Source of the DNA: Bacteroidota bacterium
Lineage (GTDB): Bacteria; Bacteroidota; Bacteroidia; Bacteroidales; PUMT01
Assembly (NCBI GenBank): GCA_003556985.1
Contig: PWPZ01000144.1
Location: forward strand, 1-13,411
Direction of reading: 5' to 3'
DNA length: 13,411 nucleotides
Shown here: in pieces, positions 1-6,448 of the stretch
How the letters are laid out: each line of letters starts with the position of its first letter
Position numbering within the stretch: position 1 is the stretch's first letter
Translations under genes and position numbers: made by a program
The notes under the pieces: generated by a model
The model's database searches: none
What the model was told of the DNA's origin: nothing
The model's input: only the letters and a program-made list of their open reading frames with translations

Positions 1-176
1 CCCGTAACCAGCGTTCTTACTGACAAAACATTCCTCTTTTGAAAAAACGGCTTATCCTGCCGGCCTGATTCCAAAAGTGCCGGGCATTAACGGAATATTG
101 CAATGTTGCCTCCGACTGCAGGGGAAGTGCCTGATCAGGTTTCTTCAGAATCTCCGGAAGGCAGAGGCCGGAAATG
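1..176. other. Downstream flank of the glsB-like gene, no gene recognised
   Basis: I see no supported gene here. On the minus strand one frame stays open for about 50 codons beyond the glsB-like stop (ending at a stop near position 21), but it has no ATG start and no recognisable family. A short inverted repeat (tccgg at 153-157, ccgga at 168-172) lies just after the glsB-like stop. It has a 10-nt loop and no following T-run on the minus strand, so it is a poor rho-independent terminator. Confidence 0.5.
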
Positions 177-1127
177 TTATCTTTTCTTTTTACGGATATA
201 ATACTTGACTCTCTGGTAGGTGGATACGTGTCTCAGTACCTTTTTCTCATAAAGGTCACTCATAGTTATCATAATCCCCGTTTCTTCGACGTTCCCGAAA
301 CCCGGATTCAAAACGGTTCCAAAAACCTTCATTGATGGCGACAGGTTCATATATGCATTTATAAGCGGAGGAATTACTTCGGAATGGCTTCTTACAAACT
401 GGGAAAGAATTTTGTAGTCTTCCTGGTAATTATTGCCCTCCAGTATTCTTTCCAGTTTGGGCTTGTCAATATCCAGTGACAGAGGTTCCTTGGGCCATAT
501 TAGACGGTCGGGATCGGGAAAATATTTTTGCAGGAAATAAAGTATAATGTTTCTTGCCTCTTTATTGAACTTCTGGTACATAGTGACTTTGCCGAAGAAG
601 TATTTCATTTTCGGGTTATCTACCATAATTGCCCCCAGACCGTCCCAGAGATTGTCAAGCGCAAATAATCCTTTTCTGGCGCGGGCAGTGGACTGGTACG
701 CGGGCTGGACGAATGACCTCCCGAGTTCTATAAGGTAAGGAAGGTATTCGGCTGTAAACTGCTCAGAAAAATGAAACAGCCTGGAAGTAGCAAAACTTCC
801 GGGGTTAACCGGCTTGTCGGCAGGAGGCAGGTAAAACCTGTAGCCCCCCAGTATTTCCCTGTGTTTCGGGTCCCAGACTATAAGTTGCCGGTAGGGATCT
901 TCGGAGGTATCGAAATCGTCCAGGTCGGCGCTTTTACCTGTCCCTCCACCGGCTTGCCTGAAGCTAAGTTCACGTAGCCTTCCTATTTCTGCAATAATGT
1001 CGGGCGCGTTAAAATGATCGACTATGTAAAGTTCGTTTCCACCATTATTGGTTTTTCGCACAAACTTGGAATGATCAAGCTCTTTTTCAATTTTGTCGGC
1101 ACCAACAGGAGATATGATAGGTTTCAT
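177..1127 (-). CDS. glsB: GNAT-fold N-acyltransferase, glycine/ornithine lipid synthesis type (GlsB-like)
   Basis: This 316-aa protein belongs to the OlsB/GlsB-like acyl-ACP N-acyltransferases, often annotated as hemolysin or Acetyltransf_5 GNAT. Known members transfer a 3-hydroxy fatty acyl group from acyl-ACP to the amino group of glycine (GlsB in Bacteroides) or ornithine (OlsB), giving a lyso-amino-acid lipid. The GNAT core spans roughly residues 35-200: a strand region ILGGYRFYLP (92-101), the family-typical ELGRSFVQPAYQ (134-145), and a conserved helix with GLFALDNLWDGLGA (153-166). No signal peptide or membrane segment is seen, and the C-terminus is basic (KKKR), which would suit peripheral membrane contact. 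It lies 123 bp downstream of the glsA-like gene on the same strand. The start follows an AT-rich leader without a Shine-Dalgarno sequence, as is normal in Bacteroidota. The family call is firm. Glycine as substrate is inferred from the pairing and lineage; ornithine or another amino acid cannot be excluded. Confidence 0.75.
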   Translation of the reverse strand: MKPIISPVGADKIEKELDHSKFVRKTNNGGNELYIVDHFNAPDIIAEIGRLRELSFRQAGGGTGKSADLDDFDTSEDPYRQLIVWDPKHREILGGYRFYLPPADKPVNPGSFATSRLFHFSEQFTAEYLPYLIELGRSFVQPAYQSTARARKGLFALDNLWDGLGAIMVDNPKMKYFFGKVTMYQKFNKEARNIILYFLQKYFPDPDRLIWPKEPLSLDIDKPKLERILEGNNYQEDYKILSQFVRSHSEVIPPLINAYMNLSPSMKVFGTVLNPGFGNVEETGIMITMSDLYEKKVLRHVSTYQRVKYYIRKKKR

Positions 1128-1139
1128 TTATTAATATTT

Positions 1140-1162
1140 TAGCACTCGGCCTTTCGCCGCTA
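1140..1162 (-). promoter_or_regulatory. Small hairpin in the glsB-like leader
   Basis: A perfect 4-bp stem (CGGC/GCCG around a 5-nt loop) with an outer TAG/CTA pairing across a 4-nt bulge sits about 13 nt upstream of the glsB-like start. It could affect glsB translation or mRNA ends between the two acyltransferase genes. It is short, and there is no T-run that would make it a terminator. Further upstream on the minus strand, TTTG and TATTTTAG with 22 nt between them loosely resemble a Bacteroidota promoter. Confidence 0.25.
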
Positions 1163-1250
1163 AAATAATACTTTTTCGAACGGAATTCTCAAAAAGTTAG
1201 AATAATTTCTTGTATTTGTATTTTTGCGGTAATCATTCACGTGTGCCGGC

Positions 1251-2090
1251 TTATACCGGTGTTTGTTTCAAACTGTAAACAGTATCCCTGATCTCCTGGG
1301 CCCAGCGTGCAGGGGTTTTGGATTTGTCAAGGGTGCTGTATGACAATGGGTGACCCACTGTTACGTGAATCTTTTGGTTTTTTTGCCTGAACATCTCATC
1401 GGCGAGGTAAAACATTTCAATGTTTGCCTTTATACCAATCTTTTGCCGGAAATTGGCAAGATTATAGAAAAAAGAAGAATTTTGGCCATCAAAATGAACC
1501 GGTACGATATCACGTTTGTGCTCCACTGCCTTTCTGATGAAATTTTTTTTCCATTCCAGATCTGTGATTTCTCCTTTCTTTTTTCTCGAACATAAACCTG
1601 CAGGAAAATAAAGGATCTGGGCATCTGATTTGTATACCTCCTCGATCCTTTTGACATATTCGGTCGACTGCCGGCCATGTTTGTTTACGGGTATGAAAAT
1701 TGGCTCCAGGTTTTTAAGATTGAGCAGCAGGTCATTTACTATGAATTTGACGTTTTTATGGTATTTACCTATAAGGTCCATGAAAACCATACCATCCAGT
1801 CCCCCCAGAGGATGATTTGAAACAAATATATACCTTCCTTTACGGGGAATATTTTCCTCGCCGGTAACGGTATATGTAATACCAAATGTTTCAAGGGAAT
1901 TTCTGATAAAATCGAGGCCGTACTTGTCGTGGTGCTTTGTCAGAATTTCGTTTAAATCATCCTGGTGTATAGTTCGCTTAATATAACCAAGAATAACACC
2001 CGGGATAAATTTGTATAGATTTGGATTCTTCTTCCTGAATATGGCATCCACATCTATGATTTCCGGCTTTTGGAGTTGTTCTTCTGCCAT
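1251..2090 (-). CDS. glsA: PlsC-like O-acyltransferase, amino acid lipid synthesis type (GlsA-like)
   Basis: This 279-aa protein belongs to the lysophospholipid acyltransferase (PlsC/LPLAT) superfamily. Its partner would be the lyso-lipid made by the adjacent N-acyltransferase: GlsA/OlsA-type enzymes esterify that lipid's 3-hydroxyl with a second fatty acid at the inner face of the membrane. Block I is SNHPLGGLDG (91-100), with catalytic His93 and Asp99. These are five residues apart instead of the usual four, a variant I associate with the hemolysin-like LPLAT subfamily. Block II is near FIPVNKHGR (132-140), block III is YFPAGLCSRK (161-170, in place of FPEGTRS), and block IV is IVPVHFDG (195-202). 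There is no clear transmembrane segment. It is the first gene of a probable two-gene minus-strand operon and diverges from mraZ. The alternative is a lysophosphatidic acid acyltransferase; the GNAT neighbour favours the amino-lipid role. Confidence 0.75.
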   Translation of the reverse strand: MAEEQLQKPEIIDVDAIFRKKNPNLYKFIPGVILGYIKRTIHQDDLNEILTKHHDKYGLDFIRNSLETFGITYTVTGEENIPRKGRYIFVSNHPLGGLDGMVFMDLIGKYHKNVKFIVNDLLLNLKNLEPIFIPVNKHGRQSTEYVKRIEEVYKSDAQILYFPAGLCSRKKKGEITDLEWKKNFIRKAVEHKRDIVPVHFDGQNSSFFYNLANFRQKIGIKANIEMFYLADEMFRQKNQKIHVTVGHPLSYSTLDKSKTPARWAQEIRDTVYSLKQTPV

Positions 2091-2109
2091 GGTACATTGT
2101 GATTATTTG

Positions 2110-2117
2110 CAAATGTA
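2110..2117 (-). promoter_or_regulatory. Candidate -7 promoter element for the glsA-like gene
   Basis: Read on the minus strand, these 8 bases are TACATTTG, a full match to the Bacteroidota -7 consensus TAnnTTTG, and they would leave a leader of about 20 nt before the glsA-like ATG. I find no convincing -33 TTTG at the expected distance upstream. The call rests on the -7 box and its position alone. Confidence 0.4.
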
Positions 2118-2118
2118 C

Positions 2119-2366
2119 ATGAATTTTTTTTATCTGAATTTTCCATCTGAAGAAAATAGCAAAAAGAGCAATTATACCGCATGGGAAATCGACCTTCAGG
2201 TCAATTTCCCATCTTGAAAATACTCAACAAAGTATTGAATACTGCATGTAAAATCGACGAAGTCAATTTTCCATCTGAAGAAAATAGCAAAATGTAAGTT
2301 GGTTACATGAAAAATCGACGCAGTCAAATTACACACAGACAGATGAAAAAGATTTATGGTTAAAGC
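2119..2366. repeat. Array of four imperfect ~62-bp tandem units containing hairpins
   Basis: Four consecutive units each open with CATG preceded by TA, CG, TG or TA: U0 at 2119-2180, U1 at 2181-2245, U2 at 2246-2306, U3 from 2307 with a degraded end near 2366. An exact 28-bp segment recurs at 2137-2164 and 2265-2292 (core CCATCTGAAGAAAATAGC), with a decayed copy starting at 2203. U1, U2 and U3 share the arms ATCGAC...GTCAA around a short loop. U1 forms a 14-position stem (2181-2194 with 2199-2212) and U2 a 9-position stem (2250-2258 with 2262-2270). Secondary inverted repeats follow at 2231-2243 and 2292-2308, with different sequences. The array lies between the divergent glsA-like gene and mraZ. 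The family is not one I recognise. Confidence 0.8.
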
Positions 2367-2470
2367 TATTTCAATTAATTGCAGGTCTTGAAAATAGATA
2401 GTCATTAGAAAGACCTCTCCGAAGATGAGCAGGCTAAATAGTTTGAATTGATTAAAAAGTTATTAACAAA

Positions 2471-2510
2471 GTGGAGAAAAATGGAGTGAAGTGGTTGAAT
2501 GTGGATAAAA
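2471..2510 (+). promoter_or_regulatory. Probable MraZ operator: four TGG boxes at 10-bp period
   Basis: TGG occurs at 2472, 2482, 2492 and 2502, exactly 10 bp apart, in the four consecutive decamers gTGGagaaaa, aTGGagtgaa, gTGGttgaat and gTGGataaaa. Established knowledge: E. coli MraZ binds direct TGGG-type repeats of 10-bp period upstream of its own gene and represses the dcw operon. The position 34 bp before the mraZ start and the helical phasing fit that role. The box sequence here is TGGA/TGGT rather than TGGG. Binding itself is inferred. Confidence 0.65.
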
Positions 2511-2524
2511 ATTGCTTATTTTTA
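2494..2524 (+). promoter_or_regulatory. Candidate mraZ/dcw promoter
   Basis: TATTTTTA at 2517-2524 matches 7 of 8 positions of the Bacteroidota -7 element TAnnTTTG. GTTG at 2494-2497 lies 19 bp upstream and resembles the -33 TTTG element. Transcription would start near 2531, giving a leader of about 13 nt. The -33 element falls inside the TGG-box array, so MraZ bound there would block the promoter. Both boxes are imperfect. Confidence 0.35.
2500..2508 (-). promoter_or_regulatory. DnaA-box-like 9-mer
   Basis: The plus strand reads TGTGGATAA, whose complement is TTATCCACA, the perfect high-affinity DnaA box of E. coli. A second, 8-of-9 match (TTATTAACA, plus strand) lies at 2460-2468. The perfect copy overlaps the fourth TGG box in front of mraZ, so it could be a by-product of that box; DnaA binding is unproven. 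Confidence 0.35.
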
Positions 2525-2543
2525 CCTATTCAAAGCTGACATT

Positions 2544-3005
2544 ATGGCGACATTCATAGGCGATTATACATGCAGAGTTGATGCAAAAGGAAGGGTGATT
2601 CTTCCGTCGGCCTTTAAAAGGCAGATGCCTGCGGCAGCTATGGATAAATTCGTGATCAAGAAGGATGTATTTGAAAAGTGCCTCGTCATGTACCCAATGG
2701 ATGAATGGGACCGTCAGAACGCCATTATCAGGTCAAGGATAAATCCCTATAATAAGGAGCACAGCAAGTTTCTGCGTGGATTTTACAAGGGTACTGCCGA
2801 AGTGATTCTTGATGCGAGCAACAGGATACTTATTCCCAGACGGCTTCTGGATATAGCCGGAATTGACGGAGAGGTGGTGATGGCCGGTCAGGATGGGAAA
2901 ATAGAAGTATGGAGTAAGGAGCGGTATAATGTAGAAACGGAAGAGGCCGATAATTTCGCCATGCTTGCAGAAAAAATCATGGGCGATGCCGACAGTAATA
3001 CTTAA
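2544..3005 (+). CDS. mraZ: MraZ, transcriptional regulator of the dcw cluster
   Basis: This 153-aa protein has two tandem MraZ/AbrB-like swapped-hairpin domains, each with the DxxxR signature: DAKGR with GRVILPSAFKR near the N-terminus (about residues 13-27) and DASNR with ILIPRRLLDIAG around residues 94-109. MraZ forms ring-shaped oligomers on the nucleoid and represses its own operon by binding repeats upstream of the gene. I place the start at ATG 2544, giving MATFIGDYTC, which matches the family's N-terminus. The frame is open from ATG 2499, but that start would add 15 unrelated residues and would lie inside the TGG operator array. It is the first gene of the dcw operon, 3 bp before rsmH. 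Confidence 0.95.
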   Translation: MATFIGDYTCRVDAKGRVILPSAFKRQMPAAAMDKFVIKKDVFEKCLVMYPMDEWDRQNAIIRSRINPYNKEHSKFLRGFYKGTAEVILDASNRILIPRRLLDIAGIDGEVVMAGQDGKIEVWSKERYNVETEEADNFAMLAEKIMGDADSNT

Positions 3006-3008
3006 GCC

Positions 3009-3911
3009 ATGGTTTATCATGAACCGGTTCTTTTAAAAGAGAGTATTGAAGGGCTGAATATCCGGCCGGATGGTATCTATGCGGACCTAACCTTTGGTGG
3101 CAGCGGTCATTCAAGGGCAATACTTTCCCGACTTGGTGAGGGGCGGCTCATTGCTTTTGACCAGGATGCAGATGCTGCTGCCGAGGCAGGAAAGATAACT
3201 GACAGCAGGTTTATTTTTGTCAGAAGCAACTTCAGGTTTTTCCGAAATTTCTTAAAATATTACGGAATTGACCTGGTGGATGGAATTCTTGCCGATCTTG
3301 GCATATCATCCCACCATATTGATGTTCCCGAACGGGGGTTCTCTTTCAGGACCTCAGGCCAGCTTGACATGAGGATGAACAGGGATGCAAAAGTTACCGC
3401 TCTCGAAGTTCTCAATACATACAGTGCTGAGGAATTGCACAGGATAATGAGAGATTACGGCGAAATACCAAACACCGGGAAAGTAGTACGTACAGTTACG
3501 GTAGCGCGTGAAAAAGAGCCTTTTCAAGACATACCGGGATTTCTTAAAACTATTTCATCGTGCATACCAGCCAGGCAGGAAAATAAATATCTTGCCAGGA
3601 TATTCCAGGCCCTGAGAATTGAGGTTAACAAGGAGCTGGAAGTTCTCAGGCAAATGTTGATGCAGGTTCCGGTGAGCCTTAAAAGAGACGGGAGACTGGT
3701 GGTTATATCGTATCATTCGCTGGAAGACAGGATAGTGAAGAATTTTATGCGAACAGGGAATCCGGAGGGGATTCTGGAAAAGGATTTTTTTGGCAATACC
3801 CTGGCCCCACTTGAACCGGTAACCAGGAAAGTGATTGTACCTGGCAGTGAGGAGATAGAAAACAACAAACGGGCACGAAGTGCACGAATGAGAATTGCAA
3901 AAAGGAATTAA
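3009..3911 (+). CDS. rsmH: RsmH, 16S rRNA m4C1402 methyltransferase
   Basis: This 300-aa SAM-dependent methyltransferase (formerly MraW) N4-methylates C1402 in the P-site region of 16S rRNA in the small subunit. The SAM-binding motif is DLTFGGSGHS (26-35), where the usual GxGGHS reads GGSGHS. FDQD (50-53) is the acidic SAM ribose region. Further family motifs are ILADLGISSHHID (93-105), RGFSFRTSGQLDMRMN (109-124), RIFQALRIEVNKEL (197-210) and ISYHSLEDRIVKNF (233-246). The C-terminus NNKRARSARMRIAKR (285-299) is the usual basic end. Length is normal for the family. It starts 3 bp after mraZ and ends 15 bp before the ftsL-like gene, the standard dcw position. Confidence 0.97.
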   Translation: MVYHEPVLLKESIEGLNIRPDGIYADLTFGGSGHSRAILSRLGEGRLIAFDQDADAAAEAGKITDSRFIFVRSNFRFFRNFLKYYGIDLVDGILADLGISSHHIDVPERGFSFRTSGQLDMRMNRDAKVTALEVLNTYSAEELHRIMRDYGEIPNTGKVVRTVTVAREKEPFQDIPGFLKTISSCIPARQENKYLARIFQALRIEVNKELEVLRQMLMQVPVSLKRDGRLVVISYHSLEDRIVKNFMRTGNPEGILEKDFFGNTLAPLEPVTRKVIVPGSEEIENNKRARSARMRIAKRN

Positions 3912-3926
3912 ATATTTGCTGGAGAT

Positions 3927-4316
3927 ATGGAAATTGATGAAAATAATGTTGAATTCATTGATGAAAGGCCGGAAAAAAAGCCCGAATCCAGGGGCAGCTC
4001 CGTAAAGGATTTTATTGATGGCAGCGTCCTGGTCCGCGAGTTTGTGCTGAAGCAGCTGCCTTTTATTATCTTCCTCACCCTTTTGGCTATTCTGTATATC
4101 GGTAACCGCTACCATGCTGAAAAGCTGGTGAGAAGATCCGGCGAACTACAGGCGGAGATAAAAGAACTCCGTGCAGAGGCAATAACTGTTTCGGCCGAGC
4201 TTATGCATTTAAGCAGGCAGTCGGAAGTATTGAAGCTGCTGAGAAGGAGCAATATGGATCTGGTCGAATCGGTCGATCCCCCCAAAAAGATAATAACCGG
4301 TAAACGAAGAAGATAA
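3927..4316 (+). CDS. ftsL: FtsL-like divisome protein
   Basis: This 129-aa bitopic membrane protein has a charged cytoplasmic N-terminus (1-42, rich in E, D and K), one transmembrane helix (about 43-59, LPFIIFLTLLAILYIG), and a periplasmic coiled coil (about 62-106, with heptad-like L, I and V among E, K and R). It ends in a basic tail (GKRRR). Sequence identity to proteobacterial FtsL is typically negligible; the call rests on topology, size and position between rsmH and ftsI, which is where Bacteroidota carry their FtsL-like protein. FtsL works with the FtsB/FtsQ-type partners to recruit and activate FtsW-FtsI at the septum. The N-terminal cytoplasmic part is longer than in compact FtsL proteins. 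It sits 2 bp upstream of ftsI, suggesting translational coupling. Confidence 0.8.
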   Translation: MEIDENNVEFIDERPEKKPESRGSSVKDFIDGSVLVREFVLKQLPFIIFLTLLAILYIGNRYHAEKLVRRSGELQAEIKELRAEAITVSAELMHLSRQSEVLKLLRRSNMDLVESVDPPKKIITGKRRR

Positions 4317-4318
4317 TT

Positions 4319-6439
4319 ATGTCGTTAAAGGAAGACATATTGTGGAGAGTTGCACTTGTATACGTCGGTATAGTTGTATTTGCCGTTATGATAATCGGGA
4401 AGTTACTCTATATTCAGTTTGCCGAGGGCTCCGCATGGCAGGAAAAGGCCAGCCGCATGACCATTCGTGATATTACCATAGAGCCTAATCGTGGTGATAT
4501 ATACGCATCAGGAAATCGTCTGCTGGCCACATCGATGCCCTATTATGAGATAAGGTTGGACTTGCGTGCGGCCGGGCTGACCGACCGCCTTTTTAATAAT
4601 AATATTGACTCCCTTTGTATTGCCCTGGCACAAATGTTTCGCGATAAATCTGCTCCGGCCTACCGCTCGGAACTTGTGAAAGCCCGGCAGGAGGGGAAGA
4701 GGTTCCATCTGCTGCAGCGACGGGTGTCTTATGACCAGCTAAAGGAGCTTAAAAAATTTCCCCTGTTCAGGCTTGGCCGGAATACCGGGGGACTTATTGT
4801 TATTCAGGATAATCAACGCATTCAGCCCCATTCCAATCTTGCATCAAGAACTATTGGCTATACTACCAAAGGTGAATCAGGTAATGTAGTAGGAATTGAA
4901 GGGGCCTATGATCATTATCTGCGCGGAGTGGTCGGATTGAAACTGATGCAAAGGATATCGGGCAATGCATGGATGCCTGTAAATGACCGCAATGAGGTTG
5001 AGCCCCGTGACGGAATAGATGTTGTCACTACAATCGATATAGATATCCAGGATGTGGCGACCAATGCCCTGATGCGGCAACTGCAGGCCCACAGGGCACA
5101 CCATGGTACTGCAATCCTTATGGAAGTGCAGACCGGCGACATAAAGGCCATTGCCAACCTTGAGAGGAACAGCAGGGGAGCGTATTCGGAAACCTACAAT
5201 TACGCACTGGGTGAAAGCACAGAGCCCGGATCAACCTTTAAACTGATGTCATTAATGACTGCCCTGGAAGATGGTTATATAAATCTTGAAGACACTATAG
5301 ATACGGGTAACGGCGAAATATATTTTTATGATCAGCGTATATCTGACGTTCGCAGGGGAGGATATGGGAAAATTACTGTGCAGGAGGTTTTTGAGATGTC
5401 GTCAAATGTCGGCATTGCTAAAATAATTGACCAGTTTTACGGCGAAAGGGAGAAAGATTTTATAAATCACCTGTATCGCATGAACCTGAATGAAAAAACA
5501 GGTGTTGAGATACGGGGAGAAGGGGCTCCCGATATAAAATATCCCGGCGATAAATTCTGGTCGGGAATTTCATTGCCAATGATGTCAATAGGTTATGAGG
5601 TCAGAATGACTCCCCTGCAGATACTCGCCTTTTACAATGCGATAGCCAATAACGGGAAAATGGTAAAACCCAGATTCGTAAGTGCGCTGCAATATCACGG
5701 GAATATTGTTGAGGAATTCCCCGTTGAAGTTATCAATCCCTCTGTAGGTTCTGCTTCCACCATAAAAAGTGCCAGGAAAATTCTTGAAGGAGTTGTTGAA
5801 TCGGGAACAGCCATAAATCTGAGTAACGCCAACTACAAAATTGCCGGCAAAACAGGAACCGCCCAGATTGCCAACGAGAAATACGGTTATAAAATGAATT
5901 CTCTGGTAAGTCACCAGGCAACATTTGTAGGCTATTTTCCTGCTGATAATCCCCGTTATTCATGTATAGTGGTGGTTAATTCACCTTCCAATAATGTTTA
6001 TTACGGTAATCTTGTTGCCGGTCCTATATTCAGGGAGATAGCAGACAAGGTTTATGCCACAAGCCTGGATATGCATGAGCCTGTTACAACTGAAGGAATC
6101 ATAACCTATGATCCGCCTTTTTCCAAATCCGGCAATAAGCCTGATCTGGCAAGGGTATTCCGCCATTTTAAAGTTCCCTATAATGATAACGGAATGACGA
6201 CGGACTGGGTGTCGACTGCAAGGCTCGATTCGGTTGTTGATTTGCGGGAGAGGACAATTATGCCGGAGTTCGTGCCTGATGTGGTTGATATGACCCTTAT
6301 GGATGCACTGTATCTGCTTGAAAATAACGGACTGCAGGTTGAGGCGAAGGGCAGGGGGAAAGTCAATTCCCAGTCACTGCAGCCGGGCACATTGACAAGA
6401 CCCGGCCAGAAGATTGTTTTGGAAATGAGTATAAATTAA
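4319..6439 (+). CDS. ftsI: FtsI, division-specific class B penicillin-binding protein with a C-terminal PASTA domain
   Basis: This 706-aa septal peptidoglycan DD-transpeptidase is anchored in the inner membrane, with its catalytic domain in the periplasm. One transmembrane helix spans about 11-33. The pedestal domain spans about 50-230 and includes EPNRGDIYA (55-63) and VGIEGAYDHYLRG (191-203). The transpeptidase domain spans about 260-585 and holds all three active-site motifs: STFK (305-308, nucleophile Ser305), SSN (361-363) and KTGT (511-514). A single PASTA domain follows at about 648-704, with PDVVDMTLMDALYLLENNGL (653-672) and LTRPGQKIVLEM (692-703). E. coli FtsI (588 aa) lacks PASTA; the added domain accounts for the greater length. 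The gene is 2 bp after the ftsL-like gene and 9 bp before murE. Its polymerase partner FtsW is encoded in the same operon. Confidence 0.95.
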   Translation: MSLKEDILWRVALVYVGIVVFAVMIIGKLLYIQFAEGSAWQEKASRMTIRDITIEPNRGDIYASGNRLLATSMPYYEIRLDLRAAGLTDRLFNNNIDSLCIALAQMFRDKSAPAYRSELVKARQEGKRFHLLQRRVSYDQLKELKKFPLFRLGRNTGGLIVIQDNQRIQPHSNLASRTIGYTTKGESGNVVGIEGAYDHYLRGVVGLKLMQRISGNAWMPVNDRNEVEPRDGIDVVTTIDIDIQDVATNALMRQLQAHRAHHGTAILMEVQTGDIKAIANLERNSRGAYSETYNYALGESTEPGSTFKLMSLMTALEDGYINLEDTIDTGNGEIYFYDQRISDVRRGGYGKITVQEVFEMSSNVGIAKIIDQFYGEREKDFINHLYRMNLNEKTGVEIRGEGAPDIKYPGDKFWSGISLPMMSIGYEVRMTPLQILAFYNAIANNGKMVKPRFVSALQYHGNIVEEFPVEVINPSVGSASTIKSARKILEGVVESGTAINLSNANYKIAGKTGTAQIANEKYGYKMNSLVSHQATFVGYFPADNPRYSCIVVVNSPSNNVYYGNLVAGPIFREIADKVYATSLDMHEPVTTEGIITYDPPFSKSGNKPDLARVFRHFKVPYNDNGMTTDWVSTARLDSVVDLRERTIMPEFVPDVVDMTLMDALYLLENNGLQVEAKGRGKVNSQSLQPGTLTRPGQKIVLEMSIN

Positions 6440-6448
6440 AATTTTATC

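Noticed and set aside
1..176. Partial minus-strand gene after the glsB-like gene
   Set aside because: The open frame has no start codon, ends inside the window and resembles no family. The palindrome cctgatcagg at 130-139 has no context that would give it a role.
1231..1256. Terminator after the glsA-like gene
   Set aside because: Only a 4-bp CCGG/CCGG pairing is possible around the stop codon and no T-run follows, so read-through into the glsB-like gene is more likely.
2119..2366. CRISPR-like array
   Set aside because: Units vary in length (about 60-65 bp) and in sequence, the so-called spacers are themselves related and palindromic, and no cas gene is present. It is a degenerate tandem repeat.
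2196..2405. Small open frames in the intergenic region (minus 2196-2405, plus 2011-2217)
   Set aside because: They run through the tandem hairpin repeats or the end of the glsA-like gene, have no family resemblance, and owe their openness to low-complexity AT-rich sequence.
2460..2508. Replication origin
   Set aside because: Only one perfect and one imperfect DnaA-like box are seen, with no cluster, no dnaA or dnaN neighbour and no clear AT-rich unwinding element beyond general AT richness.
2499..2543. Longer N-terminus for mraZ from ATG 2499
   Set aside because: The 15 extra residues match nothing in the MraZ family, and this stretch carries the operator and promoter candidates. ATG 2544 gives the standard N-terminus.
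3555..4115. 186-codon open frame on the minus strand opposite rsmH and the ftsL-like gene
   Set aside because: It is antisense to two well-supported genes, spans their junction, and has no recognisable motif. It is a shadow frame.
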